DNA of 54,421 nt, taken from NCBI GenBank assembly GCA_030431985.1, contig JAUIIB010000003.1:64001-118421 (forward strand), written 5' to 3'. This document shows positions 46,687 through 54,421 of the stretch, piece after piece. Numbering within the stretch: the first letter of the stretch is position 1; every line of letters begins with the position of its first letter. Both the position numbers and the translations under genes were made by a program. The notes under the pieces are model-generated. The model searched no databases, was not told the origin of the DNA, and saw only the letters and a program-made list of their open reading frames with translations. Source of the DNA: Gammaproteobacteria bacterium (lineage in GTDB: Bacteria; Pseudomonadota; Gammaproteobacteria; Burkholderiales; Nitrosomonadaceae).

Positions 46687-47451
46687 TTATTCTAATGACT
46701 GTTCAATCCAGATTAAGGCAGCCATACGCCCGGTTTCACCATCCCGCCGATAGGAGAAAAAACGCTCCGAATCACTATAAGTACAAATACCACCGCCATA
46801 TATCTGCGTTACCCCGGATTGCACCAATCGCTGCCGCGCCAACAAAAAAATATCAGCAAACCATTTTGCTTCTGACGGTATCTTAGTTTGACGAACGGGA
46901 GTAAACGCTTCGTTTGCCTGATGATCAAATGTTACAAATTGGCTTTTCACTTCGTCGCCAACCTCAAAATATTCAGGACCGATAGCCGGGCCAAGCCAGG
47001 CCATTAATGAATCGCACTTAATCTGCATTGCCGCAACGGTCTTTTCGACGATACCTGCAGCAAGCCCGCGCCACCCTGCATGGATAATCCCAACAATGGT
47101 CCCATCGGTATCGCACAAGAAAACCGGCAGGCAATCGGCTACCATAACCGCACATACGGTATTGATTTCTCGGCTCATTACTGCATCCGCGGCGACGCTC
47201 TGATTTTGTAAACTATTAGACTTTGCCCAGACATGATTGACACCATGAATCTGCTTCAGCCACAACGGTTCGCTCGGTATATATTCACCCAACAATGACC
47301 TGTTCTTAACAACGTTATAAGGATCGTCATTAACATGCATACCCAGATTCAGCGCAGCGTATGTTCCGCTGCTAAATCCATTTTGGCGTGTTGTAAACAT
47401 TGCTTTAATGTGGTTCGGTGCCGGCCAGTCAGGTGTAATGTAATGAATCAT
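46687..47451 (-). CDS. pgeF: PgeF/YfiH-type purine nucleoside phosphorylase (laccase-domain protein)
   Basis: 254 aa. The family zinc motifs are VMVADCLPVFLCDT and VGIIHAGWRGLAAGIVEKTV, with the N-terminal TTRQNGFSSGTYAALNLGMHV and C-terminal ERFFSYRRDGETGRMAALIW. Members cleave purine nucleosides, and in E. coli YfiH edits peptidoglycan precursors. It is divergent from the ankyrin gene and separate from the ZIP gene, which ends upstream in the same orientation. Confidence 0.95.
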   Translation of the reverse strand: MIHYITPDWPAPNHIKAMFTTRQNGFSSGTYAALNLGMHVNDDPYNVVKNRSLLGEYIPSEPLWLKQIHGVNHVWAKSNSLQNQSVAADAVMSREINTVCAVMVADCLPVFLCDTDGTIVGIIHAGWRGLAAGIVEKTVAAMQIKCDSLMAWLGPAIGPEYFEVGDEVKSQFVTFDHQANEAFTPVRQTKIPSEAKWFADIFLLARQRLVQSGVTQIYGGGICTYSDSERFFSYRRDGETGRMAALIWIEQSLE

Positions 47452-47563
47452 TATATGGCACTAAAACTGAAATCGTACACAGGGCAAACATGTTGTATGT
47501 GATTCTGGGTTAAAATATGCATATGAATAAGTATTTTAGCTTCCCGGAAAACTAATCATAACC

Positions 47564-47581
47564 GGTCCCCATTTAGGGACC
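47564..47581 (+). other. Small hairpin in the leader of the ankyrin-repeat gene
   Basis: GGTCCC-CATTTA-GGGACC lies just before the purine-rich AGGACAGG that serves as the SD. Folding could influence translation start. Confidence 0.45.
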
Positions 47582-47598
47582 TAGGACAGGTGTACTCA

Positions 47599-48798
47599 AT
47601 GAATTATATCGAAAAAATAAAACATCATATAAAACTTCAATCTTTGATACTGTTTGCAACCTTTGCGCTGCTAAGTTCTGCCAACAGCTTGGCAAATGAA
47701 CAAAACACTGAACAGGAGAACACAGTAAGTGCTACCGACGATCAAGTTGAATTGGTGAAGGCCACATTTTCGGGAAAAGAAGAAACGGTTAAAACATTGC
47801 TTGATAAAGGTATAAGTCCCAATTTACAAAATGAAAAAGGATTTACACCATTGATGATTGCATCCCAGTTTGGTTACGATGGTATTGTTAAAATGTTACT
47901 GGATAAAGATGCTCATTTAAACATTCAGAATAAAGGGGGATCAACGGCACTGATTGTTGCGGCCAAGAACGGCCATCAAAAAACTGTCGAGGCTTTATTA
48001 ACCAAAGGCGCTCAGGTTAATTTACAAACTACGGAAGGTGTTTCGGCTTTAATGGTTGCGGCACAACAAGGCTATGAGGGTATCGTCGACGCGTTGCTAA
48101 AAAATAAGGCCAATATCAATCTCCAGACGAAAGACAAGGTGACAGCTCTGATGATTGCATCACTGGACGGCAAATCAGATATTGTCGACAGGCTGCTGGC
48201 GAGCAATGCCAAAACCAATTTACAGGCATCCGATGGGACTACTGCGCTATACATGGCGGCCCGTAATGGTCATGCCGCTATTGTGAAAACGTTGCTGGCC
48301 AAAGACGCATCAATAGATTTAATTGCGGCTAACCAAACCAACCCACTGCATGTTGCTGCGCAGAACGGTTATATCGAGATCGTCAACGCGTTGCTCAATA
48401 GTGGTATCAACGTAGATCAGCAGGACAAAAATGGTGCAACACCACTAACACTTGCAGCACTCGTAGGACAAACGGAAGTTGTTCAAACTTTACTTGAACA
48501 TGGCGCGCGTATTGATCATAAAGCCAGAAGCGGCTTTTCACCCTTAATTCTGGCCGCACAAAACGGACAGACCGCTGTCATTGAAATTTTACTCGAACAA
48601 GGTGCCCAGGTTGATCTTCAAAATGAAGATGGCATTACTGCATTAATGTGGGCAGCTTTACATGATCATACAGAAGCGGTAAAACTGCTGCTTGAACACG
48701 GTGCCAATACATCAATTAAAAGTAACAGTGGTAAAACTGCTCTGGAAATAACCAAAAACGATGAAATCATAGCACTACTGCGTAACCCCGAAGATTAA
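47599..48798 (+). CDS. Exported ankyrin-repeat protein
   Basis: 399 aa from the ATG at 47599; a GTG three codons earlier is possible. The signal peptide (SLILFATFALLSSANSLA) suggests export. About ten ankyrin repeats of 33 residues fill residues 45-395, with the consensus G.TPLM.AA..G....V..LL..GA seen many times (for example GFTPLMIASQFGYDGIVKMLL). The repeats are close to each other, so the array may have grown by recent duplication. Ankyrin proteins bind other proteins; the partner is unknown. A GDPD gene follows by 15 bases on the same strand. Confidence 0.88.
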   Translation: MNYIEKIKHHIKLQSLILFATFALLSSANSLANEQNTEQENTVSATDDQVELVKATFSGKEETVKTLLDKGISPNLQNEKGFTPLMIASQFGYDGIVKMLLDKDAHLNIQNKGGSTALIVAAKNGHQKTVEALLTKGAQVNLQTTEGVSALMVAAQQGYEGIVDALLKNKANINLQTKDKVTALMIASLDGKSDIVDRLLASNAKTNLQASDGTTALYMAARNGHAAIVKTLLAKDASIDLIAANQTNPLHVAAQNGYIEIVNALLNSGINVDQQDKNGATPLTLAALVGQTEVVQTLLEHGARIDHKARSGFSPLILAAQNGQTAVIEILLEQGAQVDLQNEDGITALMWAALHDHTEAVKLLLEHGANTSIKSNSGKTALEITKNDEIIALLRNPED

Positions 48799-48813
48799 AT
48801 CTCCAAAGTAGTT

Positions 48814-49593
48814 ATGGTATCCAATGCAGGCGGACAACGTTTCGAGAAAACATTAATCTTCGCGCACCGCGGTGCCAGCACCGTTGCAATGGAAAATACC
48901 CGTGCAGCTTTTGATGCCGCACTACGTTACGCTATTGACGGTATCGAAACAGATGTCCAGTTGAGTAAGGATGAAATAACCGTTCTCTGGCATGATGAGT
49001 TTTTAGACAGGATTGGCCTGGCCAGTAAACATATTGACGATTTTGATTATTCACAACTCAAAACATTTAATTTTCCGCAAACTAGCAATGAAGGTTTAAT
49101 GACGTTCAAGCAGTTTCTGGATAATTACTATCGACGATGCCGTTTATTAGTTGAGATCAAAAACCGAGGCTGGGAACCCGTATGCCGACATCAATCGAAG
49201 ATGCAACAGGTTGTTAGCCTGATCAATACAGCAGCAGACAGTAACACCAGTGACTACATCATAGTATCTTCTTTTGATTTACCCAGCCTCGTATATGCAT
49301 ACCAGCGAACTCCCTGTATACCGTACATCTACAATATTGATAATGATCAGTCTGCCGCTGACATTCAGCAAACACTCGCTGAATGCAGTTTCTTATATGG
49401 ACTCTGCCTGCCGATTGCGCTGCTAAATCAACACATAATCAATTTACTCCGTACGTACAACAAATGTATTGCAGTGTACACCTGCAATACCGATGACGAA
49501 ATTGATAAGGCGTTAAAGCTGGGTGTGGATATTTTGATCAGCGATGTGCCGGACAAAGCACTCAACAAGCGTAATATAAAACATAATCTATGA
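48814..49593 (+). CDS. ugpQ: Glycerophosphodiester phosphodiesterase
   Basis: 259 aa, no signal peptide, so the cytoplasmic type. GDPD landmarks are FAHRGASTVAMENTRAAF (His and Glu), DGIETDVQLSKDEITVLWHDEFLDR (metal and catalytic) and a late CNTDDEIDKALKLGVDILISDVPD. It frees glycerol 3-phosphate from glycerophosphodiesters. Its stop overlaps the glpD start (ATGA), so the product can pass to GlpD. The gene symbol is by likeness only. Confidence 0.9.
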   Translation: MVSNAGGQRFEKTLIFAHRGASTVAMENTRAAFDAALRYAIDGIETDVQLSKDEITVLWHDEFLDRIGLASKHIDDFDYSQLKTFNFPQTSNEGLMTFKQFLDNYYRRCRLLVEIKNRGWEPVCRHQSKMQQVVSLINTAADSNTSDYIIVSSFDLPSLVYAYQRTPCIPYIYNIDNDQSAADIQQTLAECSFLYGLCLPIALLNQHIINLLRTYNKCIAVYTCNTDDEIDKALKLGVDILISDVPDKALNKRNIKHNL

Positions 49594-51203
49594 ACCGAGA
49601 CCCGGCACCGCTTAACAAGCAAACGTTTGATCTTCTGATATGTGGTGGCGGGATTTATGGCGCATGGACAGCTTACGATGCTGCATTGCGTGGCCTGAAC
49701 GTAGCGTTGATTGATCAGGCCGATTGGGCTCACGCCACATCCTCATCATCCAGCAAACTTATACATGGTGGTTTACGCTACCTTGAGCAGTTTGAATTCA
49801 AGCTAGTTAGTAAGGCATCAACGGAGCGTGAGAGGCTCATGAAAATTGCACCGCACCGCGTATGGCCGCTGCGTTTCGGTGTCCCGGTTTATACTAACAG
49901 TCGTGTCGGCATGGTACGCCTAAAACTGGGTTTAATGGCGTATGACTATCTCGCAAAAGGACAGAATAGCGCAAAACGCCATCGCTTCTTTAATCGTCGG
50001 CAGTTTAGCAAGTGCTTCCCTACGCTGCGCGATGACACTTTGAAAGGAGGCTTTACGTATACCGATGCGCAAACTGACGATGCCCGCCTGGTATTGGAAT
50101 TGGTGCAGGGAGCGATAAATGCAGGTGCCGTTTGTGTCAATTATTGTAAGCTAACCGATGTGCAAACGACAAACCAAAAAGTCTTCCATACAAAAATTCA
50201 AGATATGTTAACTGGCCGAGCGTTTGAAACCCATGCCCGGCAAATTGTACGTACAACAGGACGCTGGATGGCGTCCGATATCCAACGCCCGGATGACTGC
50301 CTATTGACCCGAGGTATACACCTTGTGATGCCTCGGATTGATCTTGAAGAAGCACTCTTGCTCACTGCACAGTCAGATGGCCGCGTGTTTTTTGTCATAC
50401 CATGGTATGGTATGACGCTACTCGGTACAACTGACACACCGTATGGCAATTCTCCGGATAATATCGAGATTGATCCGGCTGAAATCCGTTATTTGCTTGA
50501 TGCCGCCAATCATTATTTGCGAATACCGTGGACTTATGATGATATTGTTGGCTGCTTTGCGGGTATACGTGTCCTCAACAAAAGCTCAGAGGCCGATTCA
50601 TCCGCAGCACCTTCGTCAGTAAGCCGAGATTGGGTGTTAAAAACTGCATCAAATGGTGTGCATTACTCAATTGGTGGCAAATTAACTTCAGCACGGCAAG
50701 ATGCAACTCAGATAGTCGATCAGGCTTGTGCCGCACTCGGTGTTCAAGCAGTTTGTGCCACGCAAGATCGGTATTTACCCTGGTCCCCATTCAGTTCAAA
50801 AGCATCCCAAACGCTTCAGAGCGATTTCTCTAACTGGTTAGAAGCAATACAGATACGTGCCAATCAACTCGACGTAGATCAGGAAAGTGCACTATGGCTG
50901 GTCCGCCGCCATGGCTGTAATGCCAAAGTTATTTTAGACAGTATCGAACAACAATCTGATTTGGGTAACCGTATTATTTCTCAACTGCCATTGATCGATG
51001 CGGATCTCATACAGTGTGCAACGCATGAAATGGTCGTACATCTCGACGACTTGCTTCGACGCCGTTTGCCATTGTTAATTCTTGCAAAACTGACCGAATC
51101 GGAACTGATGCAAATCGCTAAAAAAGTTTCAGCGGTACTGAACTGGGATAATTCAAGATGTCGACGAGAAATCATGCGCTGCCAGGAAGAAATGCATATT
51201 TAA
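49590..51203 (+). CDS. glpD: Aerobic glycerol-3-phosphate dehydrogenase
   Basis: 537 aa. The FAD-binding motif DLLICGGGIYGAWTAYDAALRG starts the protein, followed by SSSSSKLIHGGLRYLEQFEFKLV, the typical GlpD second motif. It oxidises glycerol 3-phosphate to dihydroxyacetone phosphate and passes electrons to quinone at the inner membrane. It overlaps the GDPD gene by ATGA. It converges on pstB with about 55 bases between. Confidence 0.95.
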   Translation: MNRDPAPLNKQTFDLLICGGGIYGAWTAYDAALRGLNVALIDQADWAHATSSSSSKLIHGGLRYLEQFEFKLVSKASTERERLMKIAPHRVWPLRFGVPVYTNSRVGMVRLKLGLMAYDYLAKGQNSAKRHRFFNRRQFSKCFPTLRDDTLKGGFTYTDAQTDDARLVLELVQGAINAGAVCVNYCKLTDVQTTNQKVFHTKIQDMLTGRAFETHARQIVRTTGRWMASDIQRPDDCLLTRGIHLVMPRIDLEEALLLTAQSDGRVFFVIPWYGMTLLGTTDTPYGNSPDNIEIDPAEIRYLLDAANHYLRIPWTYDDIVGCFAGIRVLNKSSEADSSAAPSSVSRDWVLKTASNGVHYSIGGKLTSARQDATQIVDQACAALGVQAVCATQDRYLPWSPFSSKASQTLQSDFSNWLEAIQIRANQLDVDQESALWLVRRHGCNAKVILDSIEQQSDLGNRIISQLPLIDADLIQCATHEMVVHLDDLLRRRLPLLILAKLTESELMQIAKKVSAVLNWDNSRCRREIMRCQEEMHI

Positions 51204-51258
51204 TAACATTCTGATCAGCTTCTGATGGTCGACAGGTTGTTATAAGAGACAATCTAAT

Positions 51259-52041
51259 CTAACCGAACCGACCAGTGATGTAATCTTCAGTTTGTTTATG
51301 CTGCGGCTTGATAAAAATCGTATCGGTCTCATCAAACTCGATCAATTCACCCAGATACATATACGCCGTATAATCTGAAACTCTCGCAGCTTGTTGCATG
51401 TTATGCGTTACGATTAAAATCGTGACTTTATCTTTAAGATCCGCAATCAATTCTTCGATACTTGCAGTTGCAATCGGATCCAATGCTGATGTAGGCTCGT
51501 CAAACAAAAGAATTTCCGGGTCAGTGGCCAGTGCCCGGGCGATACAAAGCCTTTGCTGCTGTCCGCCGGATAGATTAAACGCCAAATCGCTTAAACGATC
51601 CTTCACTTCATCCCATAGAGCTGCATTGCGTAGCGCGTTCTCAACTTTTTCATCAAGGATTGCACGCTGTCTAATACCTCTAACCCTTAGACCGTACGCC
51701 ACATTCTCATAGATCGATTTAGGAAACGGATTGGGTTTCTGAAATACCATACTGATTCGCATCCGTACTTCTATTGGGTCAACTTTAGGAGAGAGAATAT
51801 TGACGTTATCCGGGTAAAGCATAATATTGCCTTCGTAACGATTACCTGGATATAAGTCATGCATACGATTAAAACATCTTAAGAACGTTGATTTTCCACA
51901 ACCCGAGGGACCGATAAGTGCAGTAATTTTTTTATCATGCAACACCATATCGATATGCTTCAACGCATTAAAAGTACCGTAAAAAAAACTCAGATTTTTT
52001 ACTTCTGCTTTATAACGATTTGATTCTGCAATATCCTGCAT
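51259..52041 (-). CDS. pstB: Phosphate ABC transporter ATPase
   Basis: 260 aa. Walker [21 protein letters not shown], signature [15 protein letters not shown], Walker [14 protein letters not shown] and the H-loop [13 protein letters not shown]. The extended 'NRMHDLYPG' after Walker A is typical of PstB. It powers high-affinity phosphate import with PstA and PstC, which lie upstream on the same strand. phoU does not follow; glpD converges instead. Confidence 0.97.
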   Translation of the reverse strand: MQDIAESNRYKAEVKNLSFFYGTFNALKHIDMVLHDKKITALIGPSGCGKSTFLRCFNRMHDLYPGNRYEGNIMLYPDNVNILSPKVDPIEVRMRISMVFQKPNPFPKSIYENVAYGLRVRGIRQRAILDEKVENALRNAALWDEVKDRLSDLAFNLSGGQQQRLCIARALATDPEILLFDEPTSALDPIATASIEELIADLKDKVTILIVTHNMQQAARVSDYTAYMYLGELIEFDETDTIFIKPQHKQTEDYITGRFG

Positions 52042-52045
52042 TTTT

Positions 52046-52972
52046 TTACCATTTAATATTCTTACGCATGCGATAGCGCAAATAGATCGCCAATCCGTTC
52101 ATGGCTAATGTCATCACAACCAGTACCAGACCTGCCGCCGCTGCATTAAACTGAAATGCTTCTTCTGGTCTCGAAACCCAGTTAAACATTTGTATGGGCA
52201 TTACGGTAAAAGGGGCCGATAACCATTCAAATGACAGGTATGGAAATTCATCCGTAACAGGTGCCGGTGGCAGAAATGCGATAAACGTTAAAGCACCTAT
52301 AGTAATAATAGGCGCAGTCTCGCCAATCGCCCGGGCAAGCCCGATGATAATGCCGGTCAATATTCCTGATGAAGAATACGGCAACAAATGATCCCAGACA
52401 GTCTGCCATTTTGTTGCACCCAGTGCATAGGCACCCTCACGGATTGCTATCGGTATTGCTCTGATTGCCTCCCGTGTTGCGACGATAACAACCGGCAAAA
52501 TCAATAACGCCAGCGCTAGTCCGGCAGCCAGTATACTTTGACCGAAATCCAATTGATAAACAAATAACCCTAAAGCCAAGAGGCCGTAGATAATAGAGGG
52601 CACGCCAGCCAAATTGGTGACATTAATCTCAATCACTTCCGTAAAAAGGTTTTTAGGTGCATATTCTTCAAGATAAACGCCGGCGCTCACTCCCAAAGGC
52701 ACAGCTGATGCAGCGGTAACCAGCATTACGAGTGTTGTACCCACCCATGCTGATAAAATACCGGCTGATTCTGGACGACGTGATGGAAAGGAGGTAAAGA
52801 AATCCCATGACAGTCTTGGCATACCATCAACTAGCATTTGTGCAAACAGCGCAATAAACGTCAGAATTGCAATCATTAAGGCAATAATACCGACGATCAT
52901 AAACAGTAGATCCCAGCGTTTATGACGTCCAATTATTTTTCTCAGTACATCCAGATCGTTCACGTTGTTCAT
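52046..52972 (-). CDS. pstA: Phosphate ABC transporter permease PstA
   Basis: 308 aa, six membrane segments. The EAA-type cytoplasmic loop [32 protein letters not shown] contacts Pst[24 protein letters not shown] is a PstA mark. It pairs with PstC to form the channel. Four bases separate its stop from the pstB start, and 22 bases separate it from pstC, so the three genes form one unit. Confidence 0.96.
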   Translation of the reverse strand: MNNVNDLDVLRKIIGRHKRWDLLFMIVGIIALMIAILTFIALFAQMLVDGMPRLSWDFFTSFPSRRPESAGILSAWVGTTLVMLVTAASAVPLGVSAGVYLEEYAPKNLFTEVIEINVTNLAGVPSIIYGLLALGLFVYQLDFGQSILAAGLALALLILPVVIVATREAIRAIPIAIREGAYALGATKWQTVWDHLLPYSSSGILTGIIIGLARAIGETAPIITIGALTFIAFLPPAPVTDEFPYLSFEWLSAPFTVMPIQMFNWVSRPEEAFQFNAAAAGLVLVVMTLAMNGLAIYLRYRMRKNIKW

Positions 52973-52994
52973 GCAGTTTTAATTAGGTATGGGT

Positions 52995-53927
52995 TTAATA
53001 AATTTCGCGGTAACGTTTACGCATGATATGTCCAATAATATTAAACACCAGCGTCATCAATAATAGCGTTAATCCCGCAGCAAAAATTGTTTGATACCCT
53101 ATACTGCCGTGCGGCAAATCCCCCAAACTAACTTGAACTATATAGGCTGTAATTGTCGCCGCAGGCTCCATAGGATTCCATGTCAGATTAGGCTGCATTC
53201 CTGCCGCTATCGCTACGACCATTGTTTCACCCACGGCTCTGGAAATACCCAAAATATAAGCAGCAGCAATCCCCGAGAAAGCAGCAGGCGCTACCACGCG
53301 AACTGCAGTTTGAAATCGCGTAGCGCCCATGGCATATGAACCCTCACGCAAATGCATGGGAACAGCACGCATAGCGTCCTCAGTCATTGAACTGACGTAC
53401 GGGATTATCATGATCCCCATTACCAATCCCGCAGACAACAAATTAAAACCCGGTAATTGTGGAAAAATCAGTTGCAACAAAGGCGTTACGAAAAGTAATG
53501 CAAAATAACCGTAAACCACAGTTGGAATACCGCCCAGCAACTCTAAAAAAGGCTTAGCAACTTCACGAACGGCAAAAGGCGCGAATTCTGACAAGTATAT
53601 GGCAATAATTGTACCAAGCGGCAGCGCCACTAATAGTGCTACCATCGAACTGACTAAAGTACCCGTGACTAACGGCAAAATACCGTAATGGGCATCATTA
53701 AACAGTGGCGTCCACTGTGTGTCAGTCAAAAACTCCCAGATCGAAACATGTTGAAAAAATATGACGGATTCTTTCACTAGCATCGCAATGATAGCGAGCA
53801 TAATGATAACGGAAAGAAACGCGGACAAAAATAAAACAGACTCTATGAATCGCTCGTGCAAATTACGACGATAACTATAGCCCAACCTGCCTACATGATC
53901 TGTTTTTTCGGATGATTGCTTTGACAC
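52995..53927 (-). CDS. pstC: Phosphate ABC transporter permease PstC
   Basis: 310 aa from a GTG start at 53927 (MSKQSSEKTDHVG). Six membrane segments; the loop TEDAMRAVPMHLREGSYAMGATRFQTAVRVVAP contacts PstB. It is the first gene of the pst unit here. The binding protein PstS, usually upstream, is not present: the cycB end lies 165 bases away with a terminator between. No SD or Pho box is evident upstream. Confidence 0.96.
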   Translation of the reverse strand: MSKQSSEKTDHVGRLGYSYRRNLHERFIESVLFLSAFLSVIIMLAIIAMLVKESVIFFQHVSIWEFLTDTQWTPLFNDAHYGILPLVTGTLVSSMVALLVALPLGTIIAIYLSEFAPFAVREVAKPFLELLGGIPTVVYGYFALLFVTPLLQLIFPQLPGFNLLSAGLVMGIMIIPYVSSMTEDAMRAVPMHLREGSYAMGATRFQTAVRVVAPAAFSGIAAAYILGISRAVGETMVVAIAAGMQPNLTWNPMEPAATITAYIVQVSLGDLPHGSIGYQTIFAAGLTLLLMTLVFNIIGHIMRKRYREIY

Positions 53928-54021
53928 AAGATTCGTTTATTTTTATTTAATTCAGGTTTCATCTTTTGAGGATTCTCCTGGTACCGGAAACTTACAGTAC
54001 TTTTCACACTGAATAAAATCG

Positions 54022-54056
54022 CAGTACTGAAGCCATCAATGATAGCTTCAGTACTG
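54022..54056. terminator. Terminator of the cycB gene
   Basis: CAGTACTGAAGC / GCTTCAGTACTG is a perfect 12-bp stem with an 11-base loop, 37 bases past the cycB stop. The minus side continues CGATTTTATTC, T-rich enough to stop transcription; the plus side is also T-rich. Confidence 0.88.
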
Positions 54057-54092
54057 TTACAATTTTATGACAACATATCATCAAGCAGATAC

Positions 54093-54421
54093 TTAGTAGT
54101 CGTCATCGTCATCGTCTTCGTCGACATCATCGTCTTCGTCTTCGTCTTCATCATCGTCGTCTTCACCTTCCCAGTTATCCCAGTCGTCAGACTTCATGAC
54201 CATCTCTCCCGATGCCAAACTCGCATCCAGGTCCGTCATCTCTACTTCTTCATGTACCAGGTTCTGATGACAATCGATACACGTCGCACCATGCGTCTCC
54301 ATCCGCTTGTGCGCCGCCTGTGCATCGTCTCCAGGTGGATCAGGATTCTTATGACACGCCCGACACGTTACACTATCCCATTTCTTCAGGTTCATGCGCG
54401 CATCATGCGCCATGATCAAAC
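54093..54421 (-). CDS. cycB: Cytochrome c of the NapC/NirT family (probable cM552), C-terminal part
   Basis: About 109 C-terminal residues; the 5' part lies past the window edge. Two haem motifs are visible, TCRACHKN and TCIDCHQNLVHEE, and the layout (HDARMNLKKWDSVTCRACH, KRMETHGATCIDCH) matches the last two haems of the tetrahaem NapC/NirT family. In Nitrosomonas such a protein, cM552, is thought to pass electrons from c554 to quinone. After the haem part comes a linker and an acidic tail (GEDDDDEDEDEDDDVDEDDDDDDY, nearly all Asp/Glu). The tail sits on the periplasmic side and is encoded by repeated GAC/GAA/GAT codons. Confidence 0.82.
   Translation of the reverse strand, partial: LIMAHDARMNLKKWDSVTCRACHKNPDPPGDDAQAAHKRMETHGATCIDCHQNLVHEEVEMTDLDASLASGEMVMKSDDWDNWEGEDDDDEDEDEDDDVDEDDDDDDY

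Overview
The window looks like chromosome of an ammonia-oxidising betaproteobacterium of the Nitrosomonas type. The main clue is the right edge: the 3' end of a NapC/NirT-family multihaem cytochrome c with an acidic tail, best matched to cycB (cytochrome cM552) of the hao-cyc cluster. A type I glutamine synthetase followed by DUF4124 proteins, Gram-negative envelope genes (bamA, skp, porins, exbBD, rseP) and moderately AT-rich DNA fit this. The assignment comes from protein recognition, not from a search.

Region by region. 1-5.6 kb is accessory: secreted proteins of unknown role, a 71-aa ORF followed by a tyrosinase fused to two PPC domains, a Fur-box/hemP unit, a DUF2325 protein overlapping a two-domain multicopper oxidase, and a 64-aa orphan. 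5.6-12.6 kb: an MFS transporter abutting ssb, divergent from uvrA, which overlaps glycerate 2-kinase; then two hypothetical proteins. 12.9-17.8 kb: a porin with a textbook terminator, recQ and a DASS-type anion symporter. 18-25.3 kb: glnA, tandem DUF4124 proteins, an aldehyde dehydrogenase, a BCCT transporter, a monohaem cytochrome c lipoprotein and an FNR-type oxygen sensor with all four cluster cysteines.

25.3-37 kb is a conserved housekeeping block: rpsB-tsf-pyrH-frr-uppS-cdsA-dxr-rseP-bamA-skp-fabZ-rnhB, with a strong extended -10 promoter and a foldable rpsB leader. lpxD, lpxA and lpxB, usually found between skp and rnhB, are absent here. 37-40.7 kb: a CopD-like membrane protein, a SlyD-type isomerase and convergent mutS.

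40.7-47.5 kb (mostly minus strand): an OprO/OprP-like porin in AT-rich DNA, an exbB-exbD-(atypical TonB-like) operon, a membrane-anchored hypothetical, a ZIP metal transporter and pgeF. 47.6-51.2 kb: a periplasmic ankyrin-repeat protein, then a glycerophosphodiesterase overlapping glpD, which together could turn glycerophosphodiesters into dihydroxyacetone phosphate. 51.2-53.9 kb: pstC-pstA-pstB without adjacent pstS or phoU. The cycB end closes the window.

No tRNA, rRNA, CRISPR array or intact insertion sequence was recognised. The best candidates for undescribed biology are the tyrosinase/small-ORF pair with clustered PPC-type domains, the ExbBD-linked TonB-like protein without a recognisable TonB C-terminal domain, and several long hairpins of unexplained polarity between genes.
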